NCBI RefSeq assembly: GCF_001622165.1
Contig: NZ_LVWG01000004.1
Location: 1 to 37,375, forward strand
Length of the DNA stretch: 37,375 nt
Reading direction: 5' to 3'
Origin: Pelodictyon luteolum
Lineage (GTDB): Bacteria; Bacteroidota; Chlorobiia; Chlorobiales; Chlorobiaceae
Shown one piece after another: positions 25,801-32,020 of the stretch. How positions within the stretch are numbered: the stretch's first letter is position 1; each line of letters begins with the position of its first letter. The translations under genes were made by a program, and so were the position numbers. Under the pieces are notes generated by a model that was not told where the DNA came from, did no database searches, and was given only the letters and a program-made list of their open reading frames with translations.

Positions 25801-26134
25801 TGATGTGATGGGGCTCGAAACCGACTCGGATCGCAGACTTTGGAAAGATAGAGGGAAATCAGTTGTCATGGTATCCCAGGTATGGGGTCATTACGATGAG
25901 GCCAAGCACTACGAAAGCAGAAATCCGGAATGCGGAAGTCGTCTTCAAGGCTCGTTGGGCTTATTAACCTCGATGTTGGCCAAACTCGATCGTGATCTGA
26001 TTATTGAAGTGCAGATTGAGCGCCGTCGACGATATCAACCATACAAAAGCGGTGTTAATGATGACAAAAATCGAATTCCTACGAAAGCCAGACTCTACCT
26101 CCTCGGAGCAGATGGACAGTTTCGCACACTCTGA
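19859..26134 (+). CDS. Giant STAND NTPase with N-terminal PD-(D/E)XK-like domain (Avs-like)
   Basis: A 2091-residue protein. Residues 1-130 resemble the DUF4297/Cap4 or Mrr-like nuclease fold: Glu41 in AISIEGPSPDE, Asp62 in VIDIAEYF and Gln82-x-Lys84 in RYMQLKHST give an E..D..QxK pattern. Residues about 265-520 form a STAND NTPase, with Walker A HASAGVGKTVF (about 284-294) and Walker B FLCIVVDAADNAQ (Asp near 390). The remaining 1500 residues are helical and repeat-like, as in the ligand-sensing arms of antiviral STAND (Avs) proteins. In that family, binding of a phage protein leads to oligomerisation and nuclease activation. The family branch and trigger cannot be told from sequence alone. 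Codon choice differs from the hsd block. A helical partner gene overlaps the 3' end. Confidence 0.75.
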   Translation: MSRTNLVRPSRDGDQFHYLWAARRCLGLLSAQSDLVAISIEGPSPDERAGEPPISVGEEVIDIAEYFGSEDFQEARLVRYMQLKHSTLHASEPWTASGLEKTIQGFTKRYQELLRTFSTDELAAKLQFWFVTNRPIVSDFAEAVADAAAETIPRHPYELQKLERFSSLDGDFLTAFLKLLHFEDRQDDYWNQRNILFQDVSGYLPDTDVDAPLKLKELVNRRALSEGEQNPTITKMDVLRALSTDERLLFPAPCLIESLDGAVPRAQESDIMRAIFGAAAPVIVHASAGVGKTVFANRIAQGLPDGSTCILYDCFGNGQYRNASGYRHRHRDALVQIVNELAAKGLCHLLIPSSHADAPSYVRAFIHRMNQAATLVRLTNPSSFLCIVVDAADNAQMAAEEIGEARSFVRDLIREKMPDNVRLVFLCRSHRQNYLDPPVNVIRCELAPFSREETAAHLKQRFSDASEHDIDEFHRLSSHNPRVQALALSRNNLLSDTLRLLGPNPTTVEGTIKSLLEGAIAKLKDSVGLFEKAQFDKICAGLAILRPLIPIPILSQMSDVDEQAIKSFAIDLGRPLLLAGDTIQFFDEPAETWFRKEFKPPAGAMDGFIANLMPLATKSAYVASVLPQLMLEAGKFSELVELALTSAALPETSPLEKHDVELQRLQIALKAGLRSKRYLDAAKLALKAGGETAGYDRQRTILQANTDLAATFLETDLIQEIVSRRIFGSGWLGSHHAYEAAFLSGRPELVSDARSRLRMAEEWLRNWSRLTPDERKNEEISDQDIVELTLANVNIHGPASGAHSLGFWRPREVSFRVGRSVARRLIDHGRIQDVDTLALAAGNNLWLVLAITVELREIQRIPPVEVTHRALRLVSSKRVNLMNDHAWDDQETALGSVTALVEAGLQQAVCTADEAAAVLTRYLPSEPPRALSSRFTKSRFPILQAYCLRAALRGHVLDVRDLAHPELRAEIDKKAQHSTSRDLHEFQEDIGALLPWHQLSASVFLGRVSIALLDDELKRTCEVSKSARKAYYLDDFHTSNEIALLWLNILHQLDAADESTLAAFSQWKDSLRRQLFTPTLTTLARLCGQKEATRAAALKFALEAFNLTKEERSDADSKSEGYIDAARAILLVSKSEAEAYFNDAVEVASKIGDENLSRWDAILGLADRAARTDRPSPEIAYHFARCAELTYDYVRDKHFDWESTIEALCGLCPASSLAILSRWRDRNFGYSERILPVAIRRLIQCGSLDARDAPPLIGFRAHWTYDRLLESVLSKYSTQADKEAETAHLYRYMQFNEGDLSRFKEITSRHNVTIDGLDEVIAFNETKKSAGRREKYEQVDGPNYVLAKSARDWDGVFSGCNLTNADGLSQAFAAFKNTESPWDHDQFFEEAIGRVPVGSEAAFIQAIGNVPELGLYHFRTFLEQVPDAWKDRPSTTRALAFTLKVFCRRYCMEIAKNRYYEVLPFKTAGTLAGMSEVEIVDVVLDAVGEAPDLADSNRLFSLVGLIAIKLSEDEALEALSFGLELFTPVLEEKDGDGPWSNELLPPTDVKVSLAGYIWASMAAPDAVIRWEGAHVVVGLVVLGRQDVLGHVFKFAADRKSGPFADARLPFYMLHARQWFLIGIARAAVESPAVLTPFANQLVDWALNDQPHVLIRQFSARAVLTLINNGALADRDSLKDRLDHVNVSPHSVVESKSFDRVRYKKKEKTYTNEDDRFYFGIDIGPYWYEPLGRVFAMSQNEVESEALKIIRKDFGYTASGRWDEDERSRRKLYEDNYTRHSHGSYPRADTLHFYLAYHAMMVVAGNLLASKPTHRDSVHCEEDEFADWLDRHDLSRKDGRWLWDRRDPTPQERSVWQDRKEDGDAYRSIAAEDFDEVLKATNMINVWGYWTAADSENEQSTRIYSALVSPDKSLSLLRALGTAKSFYDYAIPRAGSDMEIDKFGFSLKGWIVDNNGNQGLDGLDRWAGGISFPPAMPARQIIDVMGLETDSDRRLWKDRGKSVVMVSQVWGHYDEAKHYESRNPECGSRLQGSLGLLTSMLAKLDRDLIIEVQIERRRRYQPYKSGVNDDKNRIPTKARLYLLGADGQFRTL

Positions 26135-26864
26135 ACGCATTTTGGCTTTAGGCCGCAAACTGGTAGAGGAACTTGGGATAGAGCCATCAGTGGATACCCT
26201 TGACCGTTGGATGGCGCATTATATCGCCGATCTTATCGTCAAGGCGGAAAACGCAACGGACGAAGAGAAGAGTTTGGCCGAACAGAATTGTTTCGAAGCG
26301 ATTATGGTGCTTTGGAAACATCGTGCAGAATTGCCAAATGGTAAACGTCCTTTTGAAAATTTAGAACCAGTCATTCGCGCTATCGAAAGTCTCGATCCGG
26401 AAAATGAAACTCCTCGCTACTTTCGTTCATCCCGCTGGCCAAACGAGAAAAACACGGAACAATCTGAAGCGGATAGTTGGCTTGCCATGGTAGACGGGCT
26501 TGATTACTCGGCGAAGGTACTTATCGGGTATTGTCTGTCTGAAGCAGCACGGGCTGCAGTGGACAAGTCCGTGGAGTGGGTCAAACTCGCAGATGCCGCA
26601 GAGGCTGAACAAGGTGTCCCGGAAATCGTGATCCGTTTCGTTTCGAGTAATGCGGATCTCGGAAAGGATCTCTACCCCAATGCCGATGTTCGGCGGCGAC
26701 AGCAAGAAAAAATTAAACGGTTAGAAGGCTTCATGAAGCTGGCCGAGTCAGTTGCATCCGATTTGAAAGCTAAGCTCGAATCCTTCCCACTTCCTGAAGA
26801 AGACGTTGATATTACTGCTGAGACGTTGTCCAAGTCCGAACCCAAAGATCCGGGGGACATCTGA
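26112..26864 (+). CDS. Helical partner protein of the STAND NTPase (unknown family)
   Basis: About 250 residues, acidic and largely alpha-helical (MDSFAHSERILALGRKLVEE start; LWKHRAELPNGKRPFENLEP; KIKRLEGFMKLAESVASDLK near the end). No catalytic motif, signal peptide or membrane segment is seen, and I do not recognise a family. It overlaps the end of the STAND gene by 23 bp, so the pair is translationally coupled and the proteins probably interact. The start at 26112 is chosen for the nearby GGAG (26105-26108) and a natural N terminus; in-frame ATGs at 26058 and 26061 are alternatives. Its stop overlaps the ATG of an hsdR-like stub (TGATG). It could be a regulator, chaperone or adaptor of the STAND protein; this is inference from context. 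Confidence 0.7.
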   Translation: MDSFAHSERILALGRKLVEELGIEPSVDTLDRWMAHYIADLIVKAENATDEEKSLAEQNCFEAIMVLWKHRAELPNGKRPFENLEPVIRAIESLDPENETPRYFRSSRWPNEKNTEQSEADSWLAMVDGLDYSAKVLIGYCLSEAARAAVDKSVEWVKLADAAEAEQGVPEIVIRFVSSNADLGKDLYPNADVRRRQQEKIKRLEGFMKLAESVASDLKAKLESFPLPEEDVDITAETLSKSEPKDPGDI

Positions 26865-26926
26865 TGAGTTTGTTCATCGAATCGAGCGTAGAAAAGGCTG
26901 CTCTCGCCGGGTTGGAAAGCATGTAG
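26864..26926 (+). pseudogene. 5' stub of a second hsdR, cut by an IS-like end
   Basis: Twenty codons (MSLFIESSVEKAALAGLESM, then TAG) match the usual first residues of type I R-M or related helicase subunits, in which a 'VE-AAL-WLESLGY' start is common. The ATG overlaps the stop of the helical partner gene, the tight coupling expected in an intact operon. The match stops at an IS-like terminus beginning TGTAGTGGACCCC, which supplies the stop codon. So the operon once continued into an hsdR-type gene that was lost through an insertion or deletion. The stub itself cannot be functional. Confidence 0.6.
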
Positions 26927-26966
26927 TGGACCCCGATTTTCAGACAGTTGATTAAGGTGGTAACTT
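26922..26966. mobile_element. Probable IS end (IS3-like terminal repeat)
   Basis: The sequence starting TGTAGTGGACCCCGATTTTC resembles the terminal inverted repeats of IS3-family elements, which begin with TG. It starts exactly where the hsdR stub ends. No transposase frame and no opposite end were found, so only a fragment remains. Confidence 0.45.
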
Positions 26967-27004
26967 GTTCAATAAACCTTCCTGTTGATGCATAACAACA
27001 TCAG

Positions 27005-27060
27005 TCACCCGACCCGACCTTGGGGGATTGGATTCGGCAGTAGTTTCGTCGGGCGGGTGA
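27005..27060. repeat. Long GC-rich inverted repeat
   Basis: TCACCCG-A-CCCGAC (27005-27018) pairs with GTCGGGCGGGTGA (27048-27060): 13 base pairs with one bulged A and a 29-nt loop. It lies in the gene-free 26927-27317 gap between the IS-like end and the hydrolase. It may belong to the IS fragment or be a small structured RNA. Confidence 0.5.
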
Positions 27061-27107
27061 TGATGAGCGCTCAGTATCTGATGACTCTTTTTATGTAATG
27101 ATTGTTG

Positions 27108-27113
27108 TATAAT
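27108..27113 (+). promoter_or_regulatory. Possible -10 element for the hydrolase gene
   Basis: A perfect TATAAT hexamer sits about 205 bp before the ATG. The -35 position holds no good match, so this is a weak call. Confidence 0.3.
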
Positions 27114-27317
27114 ATTAGTTATGTCAAGCCAATATTCTTAATCCCCGGACCTTCTGTGATTTCGGCTTCTTTATAAACAAGGCTGGCGAGTTGCGCCCGA
27201 AGCCGGCAGCTTGTATTATGGACCTGGTTTCAGTCGCGCTTTTCTGCCCCCTTTTTTTGTGTGAGGATCCCGCTCCCGCACTCGAAAATCCTACGAAAAC
27301 AATAAGGATACCCCAAC

Positions 27318-28151
27318 ATGAACAGCCACCAGCCCCTCAACGGAAAATCAGGCGAAACGTTTTCGATGCCGGTTGACGACATCTCGATGAGCTGCCGCGT
27401 TTTCGGGGAAGGCTATCCGCTTGTCTTCATCATGGGCTACGGCAGTACCATGAACCTCTGGGAACCGGGTCTGCTTGATTTGTTTGCGTCGCGTTTCAAA
27501 GTGATTGTGTTCGATAACCGGGGCATGGGAGATACCGGCGAGGGAACGGAGGACTATTCGATAGTCCGCATGGCCGACGATACGGCAGGGCTTATGCGAG
27601 CCCTGAACATTCAGCAGGCGCATGTGCTTGGCTGGTCGATGGGTTCACTTATCGCGCAGGAACTGGTTTTTCGTCACCCCTCTCTGTTGAGCAAACTGGT
27701 GCTCTATGCCGCACATTGCGATGCAAAGATGTTTCCCCCTTCTCTCGAAGTGCTGTCGATGCTTACCGACACGTCAGGGACGCCTGAAGAGCGCGGTATG
27801 CGCTATATCGGCGTCCTCTTTCCTAAAGCGGGGATGGCGGCCAATGGCCAGCGCCTGAAGGAGATCTTTTATCGCCCCATGGGACGCATTCCGGAGGATA
27901 TCACTGTGAAGCAGTCAGATGCGATCGATTCATGGAGCGGCACGACTGAGCGCTTGCCATTGCTGGATAAGCCGACGCTGATCATAACCGGATCGGAAGA
28001 TTGGTTGGTGAGCCCTCAAAACGCACAATATCTTGCTGAGAAGATCCCTCATCCACATGCGCAGTTATGCGTTGTGGAGAACGCAGGGCACGGCCTCATG
28101 TTTCAGTATCCCGAACTCTTCTTTGAAAAGGTTGCAGCTTTTCTCCAATAG
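27318..28151 (+). CDS. Alpha/beta hydrolase
   Basis: A 277-residue protein of the alpha/beta hydrolase fold. The nucleophile elbow is GWSMGS (Ser107), the acid is Asp228 in LIITGSEDWLVSP and the catalytic His is His258 in ENAGHGLMF. The oxyanion-side strand VFIMGYG and the FDNRGMGDTG segment are also typical. The closest broad group is the 3-oxoadipate enol-lactonase/haloperoxidase-like hydrolases, but substrate cannot be told from sequence. There is no signal peptide, so it is cytoplasmic. It stands alone on the plus strand, with about 390 bp of gene-free DNA before and 620 bp after. Start at 27318: the family-typical N terminus follows, though the Shine-Dalgarno sequence is weak. Confidence 0.88.
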   Translation: MNSHQPLNGKSGETFSMPVDDISMSCRVFGEGYPLVFIMGYGSTMNLWEPGLLDLFASRFKVIVFDNRGMGDTGEGTEDYSIVRMADDTAGLMRALNIQQAHVLGWSMGSLIAQELVFRHPSLLSKLVLYAAHCDAKMFPPSLEVLSMLTDTSGTPEERGMRYIGVLFPKAGMAANGQRLKEIFYRPMGRIPEDITVKQSDAIDSWSGTTERLPLLDKPTLIITGSEDWLVSPQNAQYLAEKIPHPHAQLCVVENAGHGLMFQYPELFFEKVAAFLQ

Positions 28152-28773
28152 CCGGCAATCACCGGCGTTGCTGACTGTAAATCGGGGCGCACCGTTTTGC
28201 GCGTTGCCCTCACCGGCAGCACCCGGGCGATGTATCCTGAAGATAGGGTGTTGTGAAAGGGATGTGGCGCTGTGCGCGGTGGAAGACTATGCAATGCTGT
28301 TTTCTCCAGCCGGGTAAAAAAATCCTGACGTCACCTCGTTCGCCCTTGAGGTGACTCATTAAGAATAAGTCATTTTTTTCAATGGGTTGGCGTTTGGATG
28401 ATTTTCAGATTCCGCATGAAGTGCAAAAGTATGTGCGCTTGAGGAACTATTCCTGCTTATCCAGCTGTTTTTCATTTACCGTGTGGTAGCAATGTCTTGT
28501 ATGGCGGTACCCTCTGCCGCCCTGTGTCCTGATGGCACCCCTTTGCTCCACTTATCCCCTTTGTTTGCTGTCGTAATGGTTGTACGCCGTGGTATCGATG
28601 TTGCTTGATGCGTCAAAACTGTTTTTCAATGCGGTCTTTTGGAGCATGGCGGAATGACGGGGTTGCTGATGGATGCGGGTTATTGTCCGTCCTCAGCCGG
28701 TCAGCCTCTCTGACCGATCCCTTTAGTGAGGTGCAGCTTCAACGGGCCATTAAACCAAAAAGGATGGTGCCGT
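28152..28773. other. Gene-free stretch with two hairpins
   Basis: No coding frame looks real in these 620 bp. Two perfect hairpins stand out: GTCACCTC/GAGGTGAC (28330-28355, 10-nt loop), followed about 15 nt later by a T-run, and CGGTCAG/CTGACCG (28698-28716, 5-nt loop), about 57 bp before the next small gene. The first could terminate the hydrolase transcript. The second may be an operator or leader structure. Confidence 0.4.
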
Positions 28774-28920
28774 ATGCTTGAAATCATTGCCATCGTACTG
28801 ATTGTTCTCTGGCTGCTTGGATTGGTGTCTTCCTATTCCATGGGAGGCCTGATTCACATTCTTCTTGTCATTGCCGTGGTGGTTATTCTGATCCGTGTCA
28901 TTCAGGGGCGGAGGATTTGA
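28774..28920 (+). CDS. Small membrane protein (lmo0937/DUF5670-like)
   Basis: A 48-residue, very hydrophobic protein with two membrane segments, IIAIVLIVLWLLGLVSSY and LIHILLVIAVVVILIRVI, and a short basic C terminus (QGRRI). The two-helix layout with WLLGL and G--IHILLVIA-V matches the lmo0937 family of tiny inner-membrane proteins, which have no known biochemical role but are often found near stress genes. The start at 28774 is preferred over an in-frame ATG at 28726 because AAGGA lies about 10 nt upstream and the family begins at this Met. It opens a run of three tiny genes (membrane protein, coiled coil, lipoprotein). Confidence 0.8.
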   Translation: MLEIIAIVLIVLWLLGLVSSYSMGGLIHILLVIAVVVILIRVIQGRRI

Positions 28921-28970
28921 GGGTCGGTGGTATCCTTTATCTGAATCAATGAGCGGAATGACTTGACAGA

Positions 28971-29024
28971 ATGAATTACTCGAATGAATCGAATGAACTC
29001 AACGGTATGAATTACTCGAATGAA
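28971..29024. repeat. 18-bp direct repeat upstream of the coiled-coil gene
   Basis: ATGAATTACTCGAATGAA occurs exactly at 28971-28988 and again at 29007-29024, 36 bp apart; AATGAA-type words also fill the space between. TTGACA at 28963-28968 just precedes the first copy. Possibly a regulator site or the product of local slippage. Confidence 0.6.
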
Positions 29025-29041
29025 ATTAATGGAGATGCATG

Positions 29042-29344
29042 ATGAACATGAAAGATGCCTATAAGCAGAAGGCGGAGGCTGAGCTGGAGCTCGCGCGTGT
29101 CAAAGTTTCTGAGTTCAAGGCCAGAGCAAAGGATTTTACAGCTGATGCCCGCATCAGATATGCCAAGGATCTTGACGAGCTTGAGCATGGCGTGGATGCG
29201 GCAAAGGTGAGGCTGAAGGAGCTTGCTGAGTCTGGAGAGGATGGGTGGGAGAAATTGAAGGATGGAATTGACTCAGCTATGCATGGAATACGTAAAGCGA
29301 TGCATGATGTGGCCGAAAAGGTAAAGAATCTGAAGCATAATTAA
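29042..29344 (+). CDS. Small coiled-coil stress-type protein
   Basis: A 100-residue charged protein, helical throughout (YKQKAEAELELARVKVSEFK; DELEHGVDAAKVRLKELAES; a C-terminal HDVAEKVKNLKHN). It resembles the small coiled-coil proteins annotated as sll1863-type stress response proteins; the match is by character rather than by a clear motif. There is no signal peptide. Two ATGs are adjacent (29039 and 29042); GGAG (29031-29034) sits 4 nt before the first and 7 nt before the second, which favours the second. The lipoprotein gene follows after 18 bp, so both probably share a transcript. The function is unknown. Confidence 0.7.
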   Translation: MNMKDAYKQKAEAELELARVKVSEFKARAKDFTADARIRYAKDLDELEHGVDAAKVRLKELAESGEDGWEKLKDGIDSAMHGIRKAMHDVAEKVKNLKHN

Positions 29345-29362
29345 ATCAAAAAGGAGCGTGTC

Positions 29363-29512
29363 ATGAAGATGTATGCGTTGTTGATGGTTGCGTTGCTTGC
29401 TCTTTCAGGGTGCAAGACATCGTACGAGGGCGAGATCAAGGGGTCCGCTATCCAGGAACCCTCAGAAGGCACTGCTGCAGTGCAGTCCGAGGCGGTCCCG
29501 GAAAAGTATTAG
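29363..29512 (+). CDS. Tiny predicted lipoprotein
   Basis: A 49-residue protein that starts MKMYALLMVALLALSGCK: a charged n-region, a hydrophobic stretch and a lipobox LSGC with the lipidated Cys17. The mature part (about 32 residues) is polar and acidic (YEGEIKGSAIQEPSEGTAAV), without a known fold. AAGGAG lies 6 nt before the ATG. It follows the coiled-coil gene by 18 bp and ends about 180 bp before a terminator-like hairpin. It is too short for family assignment; it looks like an entericidin-like or other small envelope lipoprotein. No partner is evident. Confidence 0.75.
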   Translation: MKMYALLMVALLALSGCKTSYEGEIKGSAIQEPSEGTAAVQSEAVPEKY

Positions 29513-29607
29513 GTGGTGATGAAGTGATTCGGGCACCATCCGGAGGACGGGCCTGAGCATCCATTCATGTGTCAGCAGTCCGGAGGTGCTTTTTCTCTCT
29601 GAGATGC

Positions 29608-29653
29608 AGAGAGAGAGAGAGAGAGGGTGAGTGAGTGTGTGTGTGCGCGAGAG
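29608..29653. repeat. GA/GT simple-sequence tract
   Basis: An (AG)n run of about nine units (29608-29626) passes into GTGAGTGAG and a (GT)n run, ending in GCGCGAGAGG. It lies in the 304-bp gap between two convergent genes and is prone to slippage. No gene was seen in it. Confidence 0.7.
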
Positions 29654-29695
29654 GTGAATATGCCGCCTCCTGCACCTCTTTTCGCATATGGCAAA

Positions 29696-29724
29696 GGGCA
29701 CGGTGGTTGCCGTGCCCCTTGTTT
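29696..29724 (+). terminator. Rho-independent terminator
   Basis: Stem GGGCACGG (29696-29703) / CCGTGCCC (29710-29717), a 6-nt loop, then CTTGTTTT. It lies between the lipoprotein gene and the convergent chlorosome gene and may serve both directions. Confidence 0.7.
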
Positions 29725-29816
29725 TGGTGTGTGGAATGGAATTATGCCGGGGCCCTGAACCGTCTGCCCGGCTCTCTTCCGCACTCATGCCGTCATCCTC
29801 AAGCGGAGAAGCAGTT

Positions 29817-30473
29817 TCAGCTCTTTCTGGCAGTCACAGGAACGGCAATGAGGGTGTTTTTTTTCTCTTCGCCTGCCGAAAGAAAGGGAATGCTGATGTT
29901 CAGGGGAAGGCTGAGGTTCAGATTGCGGGGCAGGCTGGAGGCAAGGTTCTTCAGCTGCTCGCCGAGGCCGAAAGGAATATTGTCGGGCAGCGTTGCAATC
30001 ACCAGGTTCACGGCGCCGGTGAGCGCATTCATGAGCTCGCCGACCGGATCCTCGCTTTTAAGTTCGCCCTTCTGGATGCGGCCGAAGAGGTTGCTGATGC
30101 CCGGCATGATTTTCTCTGCAGTGTCCCTGCCCATATCGGCTCCGTAGCTGAAGAGCCCGAGCGGGTTGTTGAAGAGCAGGCTGCGCACTTCTTCGGGTCT
30201 GGAGAGTACCCTCACCGTTCCTTCTTTTTCCAGTACAGCCTGACAGGCCATCCTGCCGCCCGCATTGATCTGGCGCTCAGAGAGGAACGCTTTTTCCACG
30301 TCGGAGAGCGGTGAAAGGCATTCGGCACCTTCCTCTACGGTCACATAGCAGGTCTGGCAGACGCCGTTGCCGGCGCAGACATAGCCGACATGGCTGTGGT
30401 TCTTTTGGGCGACATGGATGAGTTTCTGGCCTACAGTGGCCACTGCGGTCTTTTCGTTGATGGTGATGTTCAT
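29817..30473 (-). CDS. Chlorosome envelope protein with [2Fe-2S] domain (CsmI/CsmJ/CsmX type)
   Basis: A 218-residue protein. Residues 1-90 form an adrenodoxin/plant-ferredoxin-like domain with Cys33, Cys39, Cys42 (VCAGNGVCQTC) and Cys77 (RMACQAV) as cluster ligands. The C-terminal half is amphipathic and rich in Leu/Pro/Asn (NLNLSLPLNISIPFL), as in chlorosome envelope proteins that sit in the lipid monolayer. In green sulfur bacteria CsmI, CsmJ and CsmX have this build and are thought to control redox-dependent energy transfer in the chlorosome. The length is near that of CsmJ or CsmX; I cannot decide which. It is a single gene with convergent and divergent neighbours. It is the best taxonomic marker in the window. 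Confidence 0.85.
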   Translation of the reverse strand: MNITINEKTAVATVGQKLIHVAQKNHSHVGYVCAGNGVCQTCYVTVEEGAECLSPLSDVEKAFLSERQINAGGRMACQAVLEKEGTVRVLSRPEEVRSLLFNNPLGLFSYGADMGRDTAEKIMPGISNLFGRIQKGELKSEDPVGELMNALTGAVNLVIATLPDNIPFGLGEQLKNLASSLPRNLNLSLPLNISIPFLSAGEEKKNTLIAVPVTARKS

Positions 30474-30751
30474 GATTGATTGATTGCGCTTTGTTGGTTA
30501 GGAGGAACCCCTGCCGGGCATCGCTCTTTGCCGGTGGTTCCCCTTGAGATGAAATACTATGGCGAAAATATAAGCTTTTCAGGCGATAACCCCTACAGAC
30601 TTCGCTTCAGTTGCGGCGGTACAGAGGCAGCGGTATCTGTCGTAACGGTCACTGTATCCGCCTTGTCGCACTGCATCGCTGTACCCGGCACCATGATGCC
30701 GCTGCACTTTCGGTGCTGCTGCCAATCGGATGCCTGCGGTGAAGTGCGTTG

Positions 30752-32020
30752 TCAGTTATCAGCCGGAAACAGCCCCGTGAAATTCGGGTTGTCGGTCCTG
30801 CGGCGGAATGCGGGTATGATGGAACCCTCTTTCCTGATGTTATCATCTGCAGACCCGAAAAACGGGGTATAGCGGGAGGTCGTTGTGTTCTGCTCCGGGG
30901 CATTGGCCTGCGGGGTGGCAAAGGGGCCTTCAATCGGGATGTTCCTTCTTACATAGGCAGGGGTTGCAAGGTCTTCGGCCGGGGCTCGGCCTTCAGCTGC
31001 CTTGGGTGGTATGATCAGCGGAGTTTTCGGTTCTTCGGGTGCTTTATGCGGCTGGTGGGTGAAGCCGGTGACGATGATGGTTACGCGGGCCTCATTTTCC
31101 CTCAGTTGCTGGTCGACATAGCCGTTGATGATTTTAGCCTTGTTGCCGACCTGCTCGCCGATGAAGCGCATCGCGTCCTGGAGGTCCTGCATCTCAACTT
31201 TCCCGGAAATGTTCACCAGAAGGCCTTTGGCATCGTTGAGGCAGACCCCGTCGAGAAGGGGGCTCTCGAGGGCGGCTGTTGCGGCCCGTAACGCCTTGCG
31301 CTGGCCGGCGGCCGCCGCTGAGCCCATGAGGGCGTCGCCGCCTCCTGCCATGATGCTTCGTACGTCGGCAAAATCAACGTTGACATGGCCGTGGAAGGTG
31401 ATGATGTCGGAAATGCTTTTTGCCGCCTGGTAGAGGATCTCGTTCACCATGTTGTAGACCTCGGTGGTGCTTGCCCGCTCTTCGGCCGAAGCGGCGATCT
31501 TCTCGTTTTCGACCAGAATCAGGGTGTCGATGTGTTTGCGGAGTTCCGAAATGCCCTCATCAGCGATTGCGGCCGAAATCCTTCCCTCGAACCCGAACGG
31601 CCTGGTGACGACGCCGATGGTGAGGATCCCCATGCTTCTGGCGATGGCGGCGATCACCGGTGCGGCTCCGGTACCGGTTCCTTTACCCATGCCTGCCGTG
31701 ATGAACACCAGGTCGGCGCCCTTGAGCTGTTCTGTAATGGCATCGCGGTCCTCCTCGGCTGCCTTGCGGCCCACCGCCGGATCCGCCCCCGCTCCGAGTC
31801 CGCCGGTCGTCTCCCGGCCGATCTTCACCCGGTTGATGGCTTTCGAGTGCCTGAGCGCCTGCTGGTCGGTATTGAAGACGACGTAGCGCACCCCCTCGAT
31901 GTTCCTTTCGATCATGCCGTTGACGGCATTGCCTCCGCACCCTCCGACACCGACAATCATGATGCCGGCTCCCTGCAGCTCTTCTTCGGCATGCATGCCG
32001 GGATCGACTTCAAATGGCAT
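30752..32020 (-). CDS. ftsZ: Cell division GTPase FtsZ, with an altered tubulin signature
   Basis: A 422-residue FtsZ. The GTPase domain shows GVGGCGGNAVN (residues 24-34), the tubulin signature as GMGKGTGTGAAP (110-121), and T7-loop NVDFADV with the catalytic Asp216 and Asp219. The C-terminal tail after a variable linker carries GSIIPAFRRR, the peptide that binds FtsA-like anchors. FtsZ forms the Z ring. In most FtsZ the signature is GGGTGTG; here Lys113 replaces one Gly (codon AAA), so nucleotide binding may differ. No dcw-cluster genes (ftsA, ftsQ, mur) lie nearby, which hints at a second paralogue. The start at 32020 is chosen for AGGAG just upstream; a longer frame to 32149 has no support. 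It overlaps the DUF4236 gene. Confidence 0.92.
   Translation of the reverse strand: MPFEVDPGMHAEEELQGAGIMIVGVGGCGGNAVNGMIERNIEGVRYVVFNTDQQALRHSKAINRVKIGRETTGGLGAGADPAVGRKAAEEDRDAITEQLKGADLVFITAGMGKGTGTGAAPVIAAIARSMGILTIGVVTRPFGFEGRISAAIADEGISELRKHIDTLILVENEKIAASAEERASTTEVYNMVNEILYQAAKSISDIITFHGHVNVDFADVRSIMAGGGDALMGSAAAAGQRKALRAATAALESPLLDGVCLNDAKGLLVNISGKVEMQDLQDAMRFIGEQVGNKAKIINGYVDQQLRENEARVTIIVTGFTHQPHKAPEEPKTPLIIPPKAAEGRAPAEDLATPAYVRRNIPIEGPFATPQANAPEQNTTTSRYTPFFGSADDNIRKEGSIIPAFRRRTDNPNFTGLFPADN

Noticed and set aside
27191-27376. Short plus-strand frame before the hydrolase
   Set aside because: No start signal or conserved content; it overlaps the real gene start.
29635-30314. Plus-strand frames opposite the chlorosome gene
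   Set aside because: They are antisense shadows of a well-supported minus-strand gene.
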